DNA of 64,000 nucleotides from Dendrophyllia cribrosa (Eukaryota; Cnidaria; Anthozoa; Scleractinia; Dendrophylliidae): NCBI GenBank assembly GCA_024195265.1, contig JAJLRJ010000005.1, positions 46,581,087 to 46,645,086 of the forward strand, read 5' to 3'. Shown piece by piece: positions 21,163 to 33,092 of this stretch (position 1 is its first letter; each line of letters starts with the position of its first letter). The notes under the pieces were generated by a model. It saw only the letters and a program-made list of their open reading frames with translations, ran no database searches and was not told where the DNA came from. The position numbers and the translations under genes were made by a program.

Positions 21163-21375
21163 TCAACCGCAGGAAGGAGGACAACAGTAGCAATCGAAGG
21201 GGGGACTGCTACAACAATCAGGGGCATCTTTGACTTGACGAGTTCGCTTCATGACACGTGACCAAGGGGAGCCCATGGCATGCTGCAGGGGATGCTGAAA
21301 CTTTTTCATTTCCGCTGGTGCACCGTTGACCACTCCAACAAGTAACGCAAAGCACAGTATAACAATGTCTTTCAT
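21163..21375 (-). CDS. Small secreted cysteine-rich peptide precursor
   Basis: The 70-residue precursor starts at ATG 21375, immediately after a strong splice acceptor (TTTGTTTTTCCAG). The four codons upstream of that ATG are therefore intronic. Residues 1-18 are a clear signal peptide (MKDIVILCFALLVGVVNG). A pro-region follows up to the dibasic KR at 43-44. The mature part holds six cysteines at 54, 55, 62, 64, 65 and 69, pattern CC-x6-C-x-CC-x3-C, and ends in Gly70, which could be converted to a C-terminal amide. The layout is that of a venom-like peptide or neuropeptide precursor. The framework is not one I can match to a named family, so toxin activity is not claimed. The transcript probably begins in the exon ending at 22487. 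Confidence 0.75.
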   Translation of the reverse strand: MKDIVILCFALLVGVVNGAPAEMKKFQHPLQHAMGSPWSRVMKRTRQVKDAPDCCSSPPFDCYCCPPSCG

Positions 21376-22486
21376 CTGGAAAAACAAAAGTAATGCAACC
21401 TGCTAATTAAATCATTTCAGGTATAAAACTACTTTCAAAAAGTTTTCAGCAACATTTCACTGGCTATAAACTAGTGAACTAGTCAAGCCTTTTTTTGACT
21501 GAGGTCAGATTCGCGGCGATGTTGTTAACTTTGTAACAGTTTTTGTTTTACGAGTTCAAGCGTTTGCTTTCCAAGAGTAAACTTACTATTGTAGTCTCTA
21601 TACATGTTTCTTTTAAAACAAAATATGTTACCTTTTTTCATTTAATAAATGTAAACAAGTTACATGTATTAAATGTTTCGTTGTTATTTTGTTATCAAAA
21701 CAAATAACTGAAATTCGCACGAGTATCATGGGTAGTCATAGGAACGAGGCAGCAGAAAAGATGCCGCAAAAGTAAGTCATAACAATGTTTGCTTGTATAT
21801 TCACTTAAATATGAAACAGAAAAATAAAATACAAAATCTAGTCCTTCTAGCCAGACCTGCTGCAAACATTAATAACTGATTTCTGTTCAACTTTCTGCGA
21901 GAAAAGACTGCAAAATGAAATGATGTAGCAAAAGGCCCAGTGGAAATTAGGCGAAGCGTGTTGGTTTGTTTCACAATCTACTGAAGTTACCAGAACCGTA
22001 CGCCTTCCACTTACATAGCGAATCGGCGCTATGTAGGTAACCAATAGGTTAATAGGTCAACCTGTAGGTTAACCAATAAGTCACATTCGAAACTATCTGA
22101 TTTTTTTCTGTTTAGTTTATTTCCGGCATCTGAACAAAAAAATTCGAAATGTTGTGAAATATGGCCGTTCTTGAATAAGACGAATAAGGGAAAGTTTGGA
22201 GATGACCGTCAGTTTTAAACTGAAGATACATTATTTGTCATTGTTCGTCTAGGATCTCGTAGTTCAAGATGGATCAGTGCGTCCAGATGAAAAATTCGCA
22301 GTGCGTCTTCAAAGACTCGACTCACTAAGTTGATGGATGTATAATTAATCCGTCTTGTGCCTGTCTTCACACTAGACGAACTACGAGTGGAATATTTCGT
22401 GTTAGACTGACGGATAATGGGTCTCAGGTATTAAAAAAAGAACCAATAAAAAGCTAGCATTTGAATCAAACCTGTACTGATCTTAC

Positions 22487-22528
22487 CTTTGTTCTTCAAT
22501 GGAACCTTTCAATAGAGTTTCGTTTCGG
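22487..22528 (-). other. Putative non-coding first exon of the peptide gene
   Basis: The minus strand reads ...GGTTCCATTGAAGAACAAAG followed by GTAAGATC, a consensus donor (GT at 22486-22485). It pairs plausibly with the acceptor at 21376 to give a 1.1-kb 5' UTR intron. The start of the exon is not defined; the SINE begins at about 22529. Confidence 0.5.
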
Positions 22529-22819
22529 AGGAGGCAGCGTGGTCGAGTGGTTAGGGCGCTGGATTTGAAACCCGGTGGTCCCGAGTTCAAGTCCCGCTCT
22601 GACCACTATCTGGAATTGTTTCACGGTAGTCCCGAGTCCAACTCCTCGGCCACGCTTGTAAAATAGCCAACTGGTTTGCCTCCTGCCAGTTGGGATTTTT
22701 AACGTGTTATGTTCTATTTGCAATATTTGTTTCTATATTTAGTGTCCCCAATTAGTGCTTGCGCGCTAAATACAGTTGACACTTAAATAAAGTGATTTTT
22801 TTTTTATTTTTTTTTTTAT
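22529..22819 (+). mobile_element. tRNA-Ser-derived SINE
   Basis: The head contains a Pol III A box (TGGTCGAGTGG, 22540-22550) and a B box (GAGTTCAAGTCC at about 22583-22594). A tRNA-like anticodon stem around TTTGAAA gives anticodon UGA, as in tRNA-Ser. A tRNA-unrelated body follows and the 3' end is T-rich after AATAAAGTGA. It interrupts copy A but not copy B of the local duplication, so it inserted after the split or only in that copy. Confidence 0.85.
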
Positions 22820-23201
22820 CTCTGTACAATCAAGCCAGTACTTATGTGCGTGTTACTGGGAGGATTCAATTTTCTCACATCGGATATGAGATGTGCAAAT
22901 AGGTCACGTTAGAGATCGCGACCCCACGCTCCAACAAGATTGAGGACTGGTGACGAGTCAGTGTCAGAGTCGAGAATTTCATATAAAAATATATAAAAGT
23001 TTTACACAAAACCTTTAACTGAAACTTATGGAAGTTTTATACGAAAACCTGATTGATAACTGCTCGGCACTATATACTTATGTGTGTTCTTGGGCGGAAC
23101 TAAATTTATCTTTATGCAAATAAAACACGCCTAATGTATCTATTGCATTTTTCTTGTTGAATCGTATAAATACGCGGTGACACTGAGCTATTATAAAATC
23201 C

Positions 23202-23985
23202 AAAATCTAGTCGTCCTAACCGGACCTGCTATAAAAATTAATAATTTCTGTTGAATATTCTGCGAGAAAAGACTGCAAAATGAAATGATGTAACAAAAGG
23301 CCCAGTGGAAATTAAGTGAAGCGTGTTGTTCTGTTTCACGATCTACCGGAGTTACCAGAACCGTATTTCCACCAGATCGGCCAAATAATTTAAGTATTAA
23401 AAAAGGAGGTTGATCAATTATCAATCTGAAGGTATCGGATTTTTATTATTATTTTTATTTCAGCGGAACAAAATATGCGAAATGTCGTGAAATATGGGCG
23501 TCCTCAAGAAAAAATAAGGGAAAGCTGAAGATTCATTATTCGTCATTGTTCATCTAGGACATGGGTGCCAGTCTTAGTGTGCGTCTCGTAGTTCAGTCAG
23601 TTCACGATGGACTGAAGGGTCTAGAAGAAAAATCGGCTAAGGTGTATAATCCGTCTTGTGTCTGCCTTCTTACAAGACGAACTACGACTGGCATAGTTTA
23701 TCTCAGGCTGACGGATATTGCGTCTCTGGTAAAATAACTTATAAAGAAATGCATTTTAATCTTACCTTCGTTCTCCAATCACACCTGTGTCAATAGAGTC
23801 TCGTTCAATCCCTCTTGCAGTGTCTGAATATTTACACCAAAATCAATGCTCGGCGCTATCACTTGTGTGTGTTCTTGGGTGGAACTAAACTTATCTTACT
23901 GAGTATGCAAATAAAACACATCAGAGGTCTCTATTGTATTCAGTTTATTGTTGAATCGTAATACGCGGCGACCCTGGCTTCATGC
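23202..23985. repeat. Copy B of the duplicated segment
   Basis: This lies directly next to copy A in the same orientation. It lacks the SINE and preserves the putative exon end and donor at 23766. No second peptide-coding exon was found between the copies, so copy B is either an alternative leader or the remnant of a duplicated gene. Confidence 0.75.
23766..23800 (-). other. Duplicate putative 5' exon with conserved donor
   Basis: The minus strand reads GTGTGATTGGAGAACGAAG followed by GTAAGATT, matching the exon end at 22487. Conservation of AG|GTAAGAT in both copies supports it being a real donor. Confidence 0.4.
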
Positions 23986-23999
23986 TCCCTGTTATAGCC

Positions 24000-25480
24000 A
24001 AATAACTTTGACACTTTAAGGGTAGAGTTACATAGGTGCCTTTCAGTTACCAGGACATATTTTCCCGACATTTTCTGCACTCCTATCTTGCATCCGACAA
24101 AAGTAATATTATTGTCAGCCATCATGATCAGGAAGTTAATGCTCTGATTCATGTCATTTCAAGGCAGAGGAAGTCCAATAGTTTTGTCACAAACAGGGAC
24201 AGGGTTTGTCAGCCTGGGCTGCACACTCCTACCCAAACTCGGTTTAGTGCCGACAATAACTCATAAATTTACTAATGGGCGTCAGCTCAGTAAGGAAATG
24301 TGGACTACACGAAGCGGAGAAAAAATATTTGACCTCGATGGGATTTCAATCCACGACCTCTGGATTAGATCATTGTCGTAAAAGATGCATTAATTCATTT
24401 AACGATAGAGGAAGTTTACCTTTTTTCTTCTTTTTTTTCCAGGGAATTCACAAATTATTTTTTATTATTTTTTTTAATCTTTCAGCCAAAGCAAACCACT
24501 CTAGTTATTTGAACGGGTAACCTTCTTTCCCAATACTACTTCTGTAGCGTAGATGCGAATGACCCGAGAGTACAGGAAGCTATAAACGTCAAATTCCATT
24601 CTTTGTTGACGGAGTCATATTTAATTCCTCTTAACTTTTGTTCAATGAGTCCGAAATGTACCAAGGATAACATTTCAGTTTCTCCAGGAGTGATAGGTAA
24701 TTATTACTTTGTAACCAGGTAACTTTTCGTAAGAAACAGGGATGTCAGTGGCCAATAAGGAAAATAATGAATAGCTTGCTTAGCAACAGTGGCTCTTCTC
24801 TGGTGACGTGCCTTGATGTGGCGAGGATGCTTGAACGCCCTAATGACCCCAGAGCTATGCCAGCGGGAGCTTCCTGCTCCAAGCAGGTTCAACCAAGCCG
24901 GATTGGTCTGCGGGAGAAGGACAAAAACATTACCCTGGTCCTCCAGGTTGGGGGCTTGTCGCAGGGCTAACAACCCTAGCTGTCCTGTTTAAAAAAGAAA
25001 TTGTTACTGAAACATTACAGATGCTTTAAGTGCTACTGGACACGATGAGGACGAGTGAGTGAAGCAACAGTGGCGTATTGGTATGACGTCACGTTATAAT
25101 GCTGATGACGATACGATATGATATAAACTTGCTTTACTTTTTGCTTTGAAACACATACTGAAATTTCTTTATTATGCCACTCTTTTCGGCTCGGCTGGTA
25201 TTAAGCTATTTTTGTAGTGATAGGGTCATGACTTATTCTATAAATTATTTCATTTTTTTACATCCAAATCATCATAATAGAGTGTTTTCACTTACGTCAT
25301 ATCAAAATTCAGAAGCATTAAACAACAGGTTTGGATTCAAAATGTTTATGGAATTGTAGAAAGTTTAAAACTACAGAACTGGGCCAAATTTTGAAGCGCA
25401 AGAGCATTTCCTTCAAGAATTATAGGCGAATGAGTATTAGACATTTTTAGTACCGCTTAGAGTACTAAAATCTGAAATGA
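24000..25480. other. Intergenic DNA with SINE-like and dispersed-repeat pieces
   Basis: Around 24330-24380 the minus strand carries a B-box-like GTGGATTGAAATCCC, suggesting an antisense tRNA-derived SINE fragment. At 24780-24990 a GC-richer block (GGTCCTCCAGGTTGGGGGCT, CTAACAACCCTAGCTGTCCT) looks like a dispersed repeat, possibly LINE 5' sequence. No host gene is seen. Confidence 0.4.
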
Positions 25481-25695
25481 CTACCGTTAGAATTATAGCG
25501 GTACCTGTTAGGGTATGAGCCGAAAAAATATGACAGAATATGACATGTGTTGTTTTCGAATTGGTACCTCTTAGGGGTAAAAATTATTTTGAGCCACGCC
25601 CATCAAACAAGATTCTGGTACCTTTTAGGGTGTTTTTCGAAAATTTCCGACAAGCACCCCCGTCATTTTTATATGGGAGTTCCCCCCCCCCCCGG
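25481..25695. repeat. Repeat rich in GGTACCTxTTAGGG, ending in a C tract
   Basis: Motifs GCGGTACCTGTTAGGGT, TTGGTACCTCTTAGGGG and CTGGTACCTTTTAGGGTG recur within 150 bp, followed by a run of about 14 C and GGGA. The same style (GGGGTACTCCC, then ACCCTATTTAAGG) occurs in the element at 35960-37510, so it is probably a fragment of that family. Confidence 0.5.
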
Positions 25696-27036
25696 GACAG
25701 AGACTTTCTATTGAAATCTATCGAAATAAACTTGCTGGAAAACTGCTCAGTGAAATCCTGTCTTTCGTGTGTCTTATATTACAATTGAACATGAAAATAA
25801 TTTCATAGAGGAAGTGACAATCTTATTGCATACACGACTGAGTGATCATTTCAGTATTTGACGGCTTTATTTCCTGATCAGCCCGTAATGCTACAAACTC
25901 AAAGCTTCCACATGAAATCCCAAAAGAAAGTTTTCAACAGCATTTACAAGAACGTTTAAAAATATTTTCAAGACTTATAATTTGCACTCGTGTTGCACTT
26001 TTTACACTGGTGTTACACTTGAACTGCACTGCTCTTAGCCAATCAGAACTGAGTAATTTTTTCATGCATCAGTATTATATTTAAAACGCCCATACCTAGT
26101 AGTCATATAAACACAAACATTTCCTTGGTCGGTACCGAGTTTTATGCCGCTCAGACCTTTCAGAACAATTGAAATAACGGTGGAGACACTTAGAAGAAGA
26201 CCAGAGTTTTTGTAATTCCGAAATATGGCCAATTAAAGGAAGCTAAATGACAGCGGATGCCATGCTGAATGGAGCATCTATTACTGGAGTAAGGGCGATA
26301 AAAACAACATTCGATAAGAGGGGGGTGAGCTTATTAGAAAGGGGACGCTCCTTTATTAAAACGACAGATAAGGGGGGCGCTCCCTTATCGCTTATTAGAA
26401 AGGGGGCGCTTATCAACAAAACGACACTCGGGACGGGGCGCTTATTAGAAAGGGGACGCTTATTGGAAGGGAGCGCTAAATCGAATAATTACGGTACTCT
26501 GGTGTGGTGTGTAACTATTTGAGTTGGTGTACAGGAGTATCGGCTGATGTTCAGGCTTATCTCGTTCCCACCTTTCCCTTGGCCTACGGTTCAGGCTGTC
26601 TACCGATGATCCAATTTTGGGAAACCATCTCGCAATCCTAGAATTTTACAAATCTCTGAGATGTTTAATCTACATGTATGAACACAGGATCCTTTCAAGG
26701 GAGTATTGAAAATTTTTGTCAAGTACTTGTATATACTTGTATATTCGAAGGCCAGAAGCATTACTTCGCCCCTCTCTCCCCTCTACCCCCTCCCCAAGTG
26801 AGATATGATTGAAAGTGAATGAAGTATTCTAGGGTTAGTTATTTAGAAAGTTTGAAAAATCTGTTGCATGTGAGGTACATATCTACGTTATTATCTAATT
26901 TTGCACCCAAGCCTCACTTAAAACCTTGAAAACCTTTGACAATTTCATCAATGTTTGCAAGGAATTTCGTACAAACGAGGCTTGGTTGTGAATTTTGAGC
27001 TGGTGACGGTCTGGAAAGCCATACATTTAGCTTATA
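25696..27036. other. Intergenic DNA with a local short repeat
   Basis: At 26300-26480 variants of GCGCTTATTAGAAAGGGG recur five or six times, as a short interspersed tandem. At 25980-26060 a TTTGCACTGGTGT...CCAATCAGAA segment is a second copy of 28980-29060. No gene is recognised. Confidence 0.45.
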
Positions 27037-27935
27037 CAGTCGAACCTCCGGTTGCGACCACCTCTCGTAAGCGACCACCTCTCCTCAGCGACCAGTTTTC
27101 CAAAATACCAAAAGTTTCCAAGTCAAATCACTATATTTGGAACCTCTTGTAAGCGACCACCTCTCGTAAGCGACCGCGACCACTTTTAGAGCTAAAAGTT
27201 TGAAATTTTCTTTTGTTTTTAACCTCCCGTAAGCGACCACTTGAAGCTACTTGACAGATAATAGAGCGGAAATTGGATAATGAGTTGTTGTAACATTATC
27301 GCATTCCTCAAGACAAGTCCTGTTTTTCTCGTTCAAAACCTATGCCGAACTCAAATTCTCAAATTCTTCTACATATGGTAGGAGGGTTTAGTTTCCCAGC
27401 TGTTAACGATGTTTTTGACTGTTCGGCCTCAATTTGGTTAGATAATGGCCATAAAATGGCATTTGTAGCCTGAAAAAGGGTCTTTTGGGTGGAAATTTGG
27501 TTGTTAAAGGGTTAATGTACAGTTTTTACGCTTGTTAACATGTAAATCACCAGTAATATAAAAGGGCTGTCAAATTTAAAGCTAGCAATCCAATCCTCAT
27601 TGGTTCATGTTCAGTTACCCTTAATGTTTAGACAACATTAAAGATTCAATTCTATCGTGAGACTTGTTCCATTCGCCTTATTAGGTAAATTAACAGAAGC
27701 GAACCATGAAACTCTGAATAAATATTTTGGAAAGCTTAAATATTTTTGTGACTACTAAAAGTTATTACATGGGTTTAGATGGGCATTGGCACATGGGATA
27801 AGTCTCTGCAGCTACCATATGCTAATAAAGCAAAATTTTGACCCAATATGGTCTGAACTCTCGTAAGCGACCACCTCCTGTAAGCGACCACCTAGGCTTG
27901 ACATTTTAGGTGGTCGCTTACGGGAGGGTCGACTG
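27037..27935. mobile_element. TIR DNA transposon, 0.9 kb, TA-flanked
   Basis: The element runs from CAGTCGAACCTCC to GGGTCGACTG, with TATA-like sequence outside both ends, consistent with a TA target. Sub-terminal copies of CTCGTAAGCGACCACC occur at both ends, inverted at the right end (GGTGGTCGCTTACGGGAG). No transposase frame is visible; it is non-autonomous. The superfamily is not assigned. Confidence 0.75.
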
Positions 27936-27990
27936 TATACAGTACCACCTTCGTTTGTCTCTGCCAAGCCCTACCCCACCTGTTTCGGGA

Positions 27991-28284
27991 ATGGCAGCTC
28001 TGTCACGTGTTTACCCAAAAACCTTTGCGCGCCAAAAGTGGCAACGTTTCGCAACGTTTTGCGATGTTTTGCAACGTAGAAAAAGTAAGCTAAATTCGTG
28101 TTTGTTTTACTTCATATAGATTGTAAAACTTGTGTCAAACGCAAATGAAATGTGATAAGCATAGCTTATTTGTCTTTTTTGTAGGTTCTTGATGACTCTT
28201 TCGTGCTAATTATTGCACAAATATTAAATTTAATTTGTGACCGGCTGAGCTAAGGAACGGACGACACTGGTACCAACGCACGAG
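27991..28284 (+). CDS. Possible two-exon micro-gene
   Basis: ATG 27991 opens MAALSRVYPKTFARQKWQRF and continues to a donor (AAAAA|GTAAGC, GT at 28086). An acceptor TTTGTCTTTTTTGTAG ends at 28184, and the next exon (28185-28284) ends at CACGAG|GTAAGC. Spliced, the frame stops after FLMTLSC, giving a peptide of about 39 residues. Alternatively these are 5' UTR exons of a gene further right. Splice signals are seen; expression is inference. Confidence 0.3.
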
Positions 28285-28662
28285 GTAAGCTTTCGTGAAT
28301 TATAAATTATACGGTTATTTTAGTCACTTACAGAGAAAAATCCACACTTTATAACAGACTTCTGACAGAGCAATGCGACAAAACAAACAACGGACTGCTA
28401 TAAAAACACACCTCCCTAAGCAGATTTGCATTTTAGTCCATCTGCACGTGTCAAGTTTAAAAGAATTTTCACACCTTTTTAACTCACCTGTGAACGAAAA
28501 CATTTCAAATTTTTCAAAGCATTTGTGTAATGGTGTCATTTGGATTAAAGAAATTTCATTTAAATACAAATATTAGGTAAATTTATATATTTACGCAAGT
28601 TGACAAAAATAGCAAGAATCAGTTTGAATTTCGCGGTCAGCCGCGGCAGCACCGAGTGGGGT

Positions 28663-28684
28663 GGGGGGGGGGGGGGGGGGGGGG
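28663..28684. repeat. Poly(G) tract, 22 G
   Basis: An uninterrupted run of 22 G follows GTGGGGT. Such tracts are prone to quadruplex formation and to assembly length error. Confidence 0.9.
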
Positions 28685-28773
28685 TTGGTACGTGGCAGAC
28701 ATGGAATTTATGTCTGGGAAGGTTGTGGAAATTACATTCCTTGTGTGAAGTAAATTAGTCTAGGTAAACATCC

Positions 28774-28920
28774 GGTTTCAAGTTCAATTTGGGATTAATT
28801 TGCACGAGTGAGTTTTTCAAAAAGCTCAAATTGCATGAGCCGCTTCAGCGAGTGCAATTTTATTTGAGCTTTTTGAAAAACTTACAAGTGCAAATTAATT
28901 GCAAATTGAACGAGAAAACC
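28774..28920. repeat. Hairpin with arms of about 60 bp
   Basis: TTTTTCAAAAAGCTCAAATT returns inverted as AATTTTATTTGAGCTTTTTG, with outer arms GGTTTCAAGTTCAATTTG and CAAATTGAACGAGAAAACC. It is a foldback repeat with imperfect arms. Confidence 0.75.
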
Positions 28921-29390
28921 GTATGATTACTTATTTATAATAATACATGAAAAAATTTGCATCAATTTTTTTTAATTTGTAATTTGCACTGGTTTTTCAC
29001 TTTTTGCACTGGTGTGACACTTGAACTGCACTGCCCTTAACCAATCAGAATTGAGTAATTTTTTTCATGTATATGATTAGGCAATTTAGTGAATAAAAAT
29101 GCTAAGAGACAAAATTAAACAAAGGGCCTGGAAACAGAACTGTTCACCCTAAACCAAACATAGTAGCTTCTTGAGTGCTCTCCAAACTTTCCACGTGCTC
29201 CATAACTCGATAGTGCACAGCTAAAAGCATGAACCAATTGTTTTATAACATAGCCGGTGGAATTGTGCATCAAATCCGACGCGAATTCTGGCGAAGCGAT
29301 TTGCTCACGCTATCAGCGTGCACTATCGGGATTTGAGCACGCTTACGTATACTGAATTTGATTGCGCGGCTCTGCTAGCTATGTTATAAT

Positions 29391-29552
29391 CATAAATGGC
29401 GGCTGATTTATTTATTCTTTTATATTCATACTAATCAGCCCAACTAGCCTCATTTTAGAGCAAAAATTCTTTTGAATTTTGCACATGCTAACGAAGTTAG
29501 TTGGGCTGGTTAGCATGAATATAAAAGAATAATAAACCGGCCGCCATTTATG
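29391..29552. mobile_element. Foldback MITE, 162 bp
   Basis: CATAAATGGCGGCTGATTTA opens the element and TAAACCGGCCGCCATTTATG closes it. Arms of about 55 bp include ATTCTTTTATATTCAT and its inverse. No clean target duplication is seen. Confidence 0.7.
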
Positions 29553-29792
29553 AATAGGGTCTATTGGCTGTTGAGACTCAAGCTAGTGATTGGTACATTT
29601 CGATCCGTGTATTGTTAGTGTAACTTCTGTTGTTGTATTGTTAGTCAAATTTGTCAGTGAGTTCGGTCTATTGTTTGTCTGTTCTGTTAACAAGTTATTT
29701 GTAAGCTGCAGGTAGCTGTTGCCATCGGTTCATCAGTGGTGTCTGTTCTAAGTTAAACACTTATTGAAAAACATTGCATACTTGTCAAAAAC

Positions 29793-32700
29793 ATTACGGA
29801 CTAAAAATCTTTACTTATAATAGGTAGGGTAAAATTTACCGACTATTGACCAATCAAAACACTGTATTTTTATAGCTGTCTGGAGAAGTAAATTTTACCG
29901 GTGCAAGTAAACTTTAATAATACCAACAGCTGTTTATGAAAGAGTGGCTTTATTGTGGCCAAAGGAACAAAAAAATGGTATGATTTGTCAACTGTCTTTA
30001 TAAAGGTTGAGGAAATGTTTTAATGCCCAAAAAATGAAGGAAAGCACACTTTTTGTCTAAGATATTGACACAAAAATTTATATTTCTTCTTGAATGTCAA
30101 CAATGTTATCATAACTCTTGCAGGACTCAGCAAAAAAGTGTCAAAATGGACAACATTATTCTTTATTTATTTTCTCAAAAGGTATTTACAATTTGTGTGG
30201 AAAGCTATATCTCATAGGAAAGGGTAGTAACTTCCAAAAAAAATTTGTTTGAAAATACATACCATAATGTTGCATTTAATTAGCATAAACTAGCATAACA
30301 ATTCCACAATTGCCTATAAATTTGGACAAAAAAAGCATATTGGTTCAAACTGATGTGTAGTACAAGAAAAAAGTTGAAAGCAAAAAGTTTTCTTGTTGTA
30401 TAGAGCACCAGGGTCTTCCCAGAGTAAATCCATGCAGAGGAATCTACTTACTGCCAATAAAATTTTCATGGATGTAATTTGACCAAATTAATTATGCAAA
30501 CACGATACAATAAGAATAGATAAGAAAAGATCTCGCATCATGTCTCGATTTTGGTTTCCTCTCAGCACATAAAACATTTTATTCCCACAACATCTTTCCA
30601 AAAGAAAGCCAAGACATTTATTCAATTAAAGCAATAACCAGATTTCAAAGTCAATAACATTGATTCTTCGCTAGAACTGATCAATTTCAGATTCTTTATT
30701 GCTTGAAATTCATCCATTGTCGCTGCCTTCCATTTTTTAAGCGCCAAAACATCGTTTGGATGGACACAGGAGGATCTTAATTTCTTTGCTGCTTTGGCTC
30801 GCTTCGCATAAATTTGACCATTTTTTTTTTGCAAACAACTTCATGTAGTCAAATGGCAGCTATCCGGCTCAAACTCGCTTGGTGATTGGCTTAGACTACT
30901 GTCACGCTACCCTCCAAATTTGGGGGATTGAAAATAACCCAAATTTTTTTCAAATTTTTTTTGTCATGGTTCCTGAAGGAACAATATTTATAGGGCACGT
31001 CCTGAGGGAGTTTAAATCTCAACCCCAAGGGCACAATTGTTGACAAGCTATCATTCTATTTTACATTTACCATTTTGGAGTGGTGCAATTTTCCCTATAA
31101 CTTGGTTGCATAAAGTCCTTCCTCCAACATGCTGTTATGACAAAAATTGGAAGCTTTATCGAATTGCAACTCTTCATTGCTAAATGATACATATTTTGCA
31201 AATTCTACTTTTTTATCCTTTTATCCTTCAAAGGTGCTAAGTTTATTTCCATTTTAACTGCAATGGAATACCATGCTATCCTGAAATATTTATACTCTCT
31301 CTTGACTTTACATGGAGAATGGAAGATTAAAGGTACAGGGCTCAAATTAACAGCCGTCAACGGACAATGTCCGGTCAGAATGGCGACTAGAGTGGATGAA
31401 CCCTTCCATTGCCTGTCATGTTGACTGGTTATGTACATTCTCACAACATCTTGAATAAACAGTCAGATAATCAACTGAATATCTCGGGCATATTCCAAAA
31501 GAATAAGAATTTTGTCACTTTTTAATAAGACATTCACAAATAGAAAATTATGCAAGTAGCTTGCAGCCACTTACAAAAATATAGATGTGCTGATAATTGA
31601 TTAACAGCTTTACAATTGTGTGATTTTTTTCTTTCCATCCATTCTACATTAAACATCTGGGAGACCCAGATTGAGAGGCCCAGCTACTAAGCTTTGCAGT
31701 CCAACAATAAAAAGAACAACATTGGGGTTAGGCTTAATTTTACTACGAACTCAGTTATCTTGTAATAGGATATCACATCATGATAAAGAGATCCAGAACT
31801 TTGCATGGACAATCACGTAATCGTTAGACATAAAAGAGTCAAGTGTTTCCTTGTTTTCTACATGCCAAGCTAAAGCACAGGCAAAGTGTCCTCACTTGCA
31901 GCCCTGTAACTGTTTGGTACAAGCTTACGTGATTTGGAAAGACTGTCAGTTTGAGCATTGCCATAAGTTTCCTTACATTACAACCTAGTTTTAAATCTCG
32001 TCACCATAAAAAAGAATTAAACCGATCACAAATTAAAGTCAAATTTTATGAGCAATTACTAATTACTGTAGCGAGTTTCGATTGTTGTTTTAATAAGTTG
32101 CCTGCCCTGCATTTTAAGTTTGATGTCGAAACGAAGATCAGAGGCTAAAGTGAAGTTGTTACTTAAGTTTAGTCAATAAGAAAAACACTTCTTAAACGGT
32201 CTTCAACTTGAGGGGGCATTAGCAACGATTGTAAATGATACAAGCAACCATATAGAAACTTTTTTTCAATGTTTTGACCGGTCATAAACCAGGGGTCAAT
32301 TTAATAAAACTTTTACAAGTGTAATTTGCAAGTATTGCCATTGTTTCAGAGGTTTTAAACAATAGCTACACTTGTAAATTACACTTGGACTTAAAACGCT
32401 CAAAATTGTCCTTCTCTCTTATTGCACTCGGCAATTTATTCCAGAGTGATGGTGCAGCAGCAGTATTTAAGGCCTGTCCAAATATCAGCATTGACTCCGA
32501 CTGATTCCGCTAATTGGGGTCTCGAGTTTTTCGGTGCAAATTGAATTGGAACAGCAAATCGGGCCACTTTTTGGTCACATTGCAGTTTGGCAGCGACATG
32601 TGCACTAACAAAACAATAAAAAATGTATTTTTGTTTGATAGAAATTTCAAGGAAAGGTTGGGCTTGTAGTGCAATGTTATGCGAATCACTTTTGTGATGC

Positions 32701-33092
32701 AGTCACGCAACAGACATCAACAGACTTGTCCAAATTATGCTTGTGAGAGACCCATTGTTCTTCTGTTGTCTGCTGAATAATAGACTTGTGATATATTTTC
32801 GCCTAGAAATAATAGCTATACACAGGGGAACAACTGACTGATAGTAAAATTTGCATCTTTGATTGATGTGTTTCAATGGGCACAATTCCTTAATGCTTTA
32901 CTTTTCCGGAGTCCCCATCAATAAAAATACAGTGTTCTGAATGGTCAATAGTCGGTAAATTTTACCCTACCAATGATGATGATGATGATGAAACCTTTAT
33001 TTAAGTGTCATAAAATTCTAGTACATCAAAATACTACGAGGACACTAAAACAAAGCTAATTAAAATAAAGTAAAGATTTTTAGTTCGTAATT
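29793..33092. mobile_element. Large inverted-repeat element, 3.3 kb
   Basis: The left end ATTACGGACTAAAAATCTTT returns inverted as AAAGATTTTTAGTTCGTAAT at 33072-33091. A second inverted block, GGTAGGGTAAAATTTACCGA (29822 onwards), returns as TCGGTAAATTTTACCCTACC at about 32950-32970. Between those blocks the right side carries an extra ~100 bp ((GAT)n, then AAACCTTTATTTAAG), apparently a later insertion. The interior has no recognised transposase; the longest frame (30622-30834, minus) is lysine-rich and unassigned. It is probably a non-autonomous or decayed DNA transposon. Confidence 0.6.

Larger units (their letters stand above)
21832..23186. repeat. Copy A of a duplicated segment, split by a SINE
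   Basis: Sequence from AAAATCTAGTC (about 21833) to about 22528, and then about 22821-23186, corresponds in order to 23202-23985. Shared blocks include GAGAAAAGACTGCAAAATGA, AAGGCCCAGTGGAAATTA, ATCCGTCTTGTG and TATGCAAATAAAACAC. The copies differ at many sites, so the duplication is not recent. Confidence 0.8.

Noticed and set aside
21376..21387. Four extra N-terminal codons for the cysteine-rich peptide
   Set aside because: They overlap a pyrimidine-tract splice acceptor ending directly before the ATG at 21375, and the signal peptide is complete without them.
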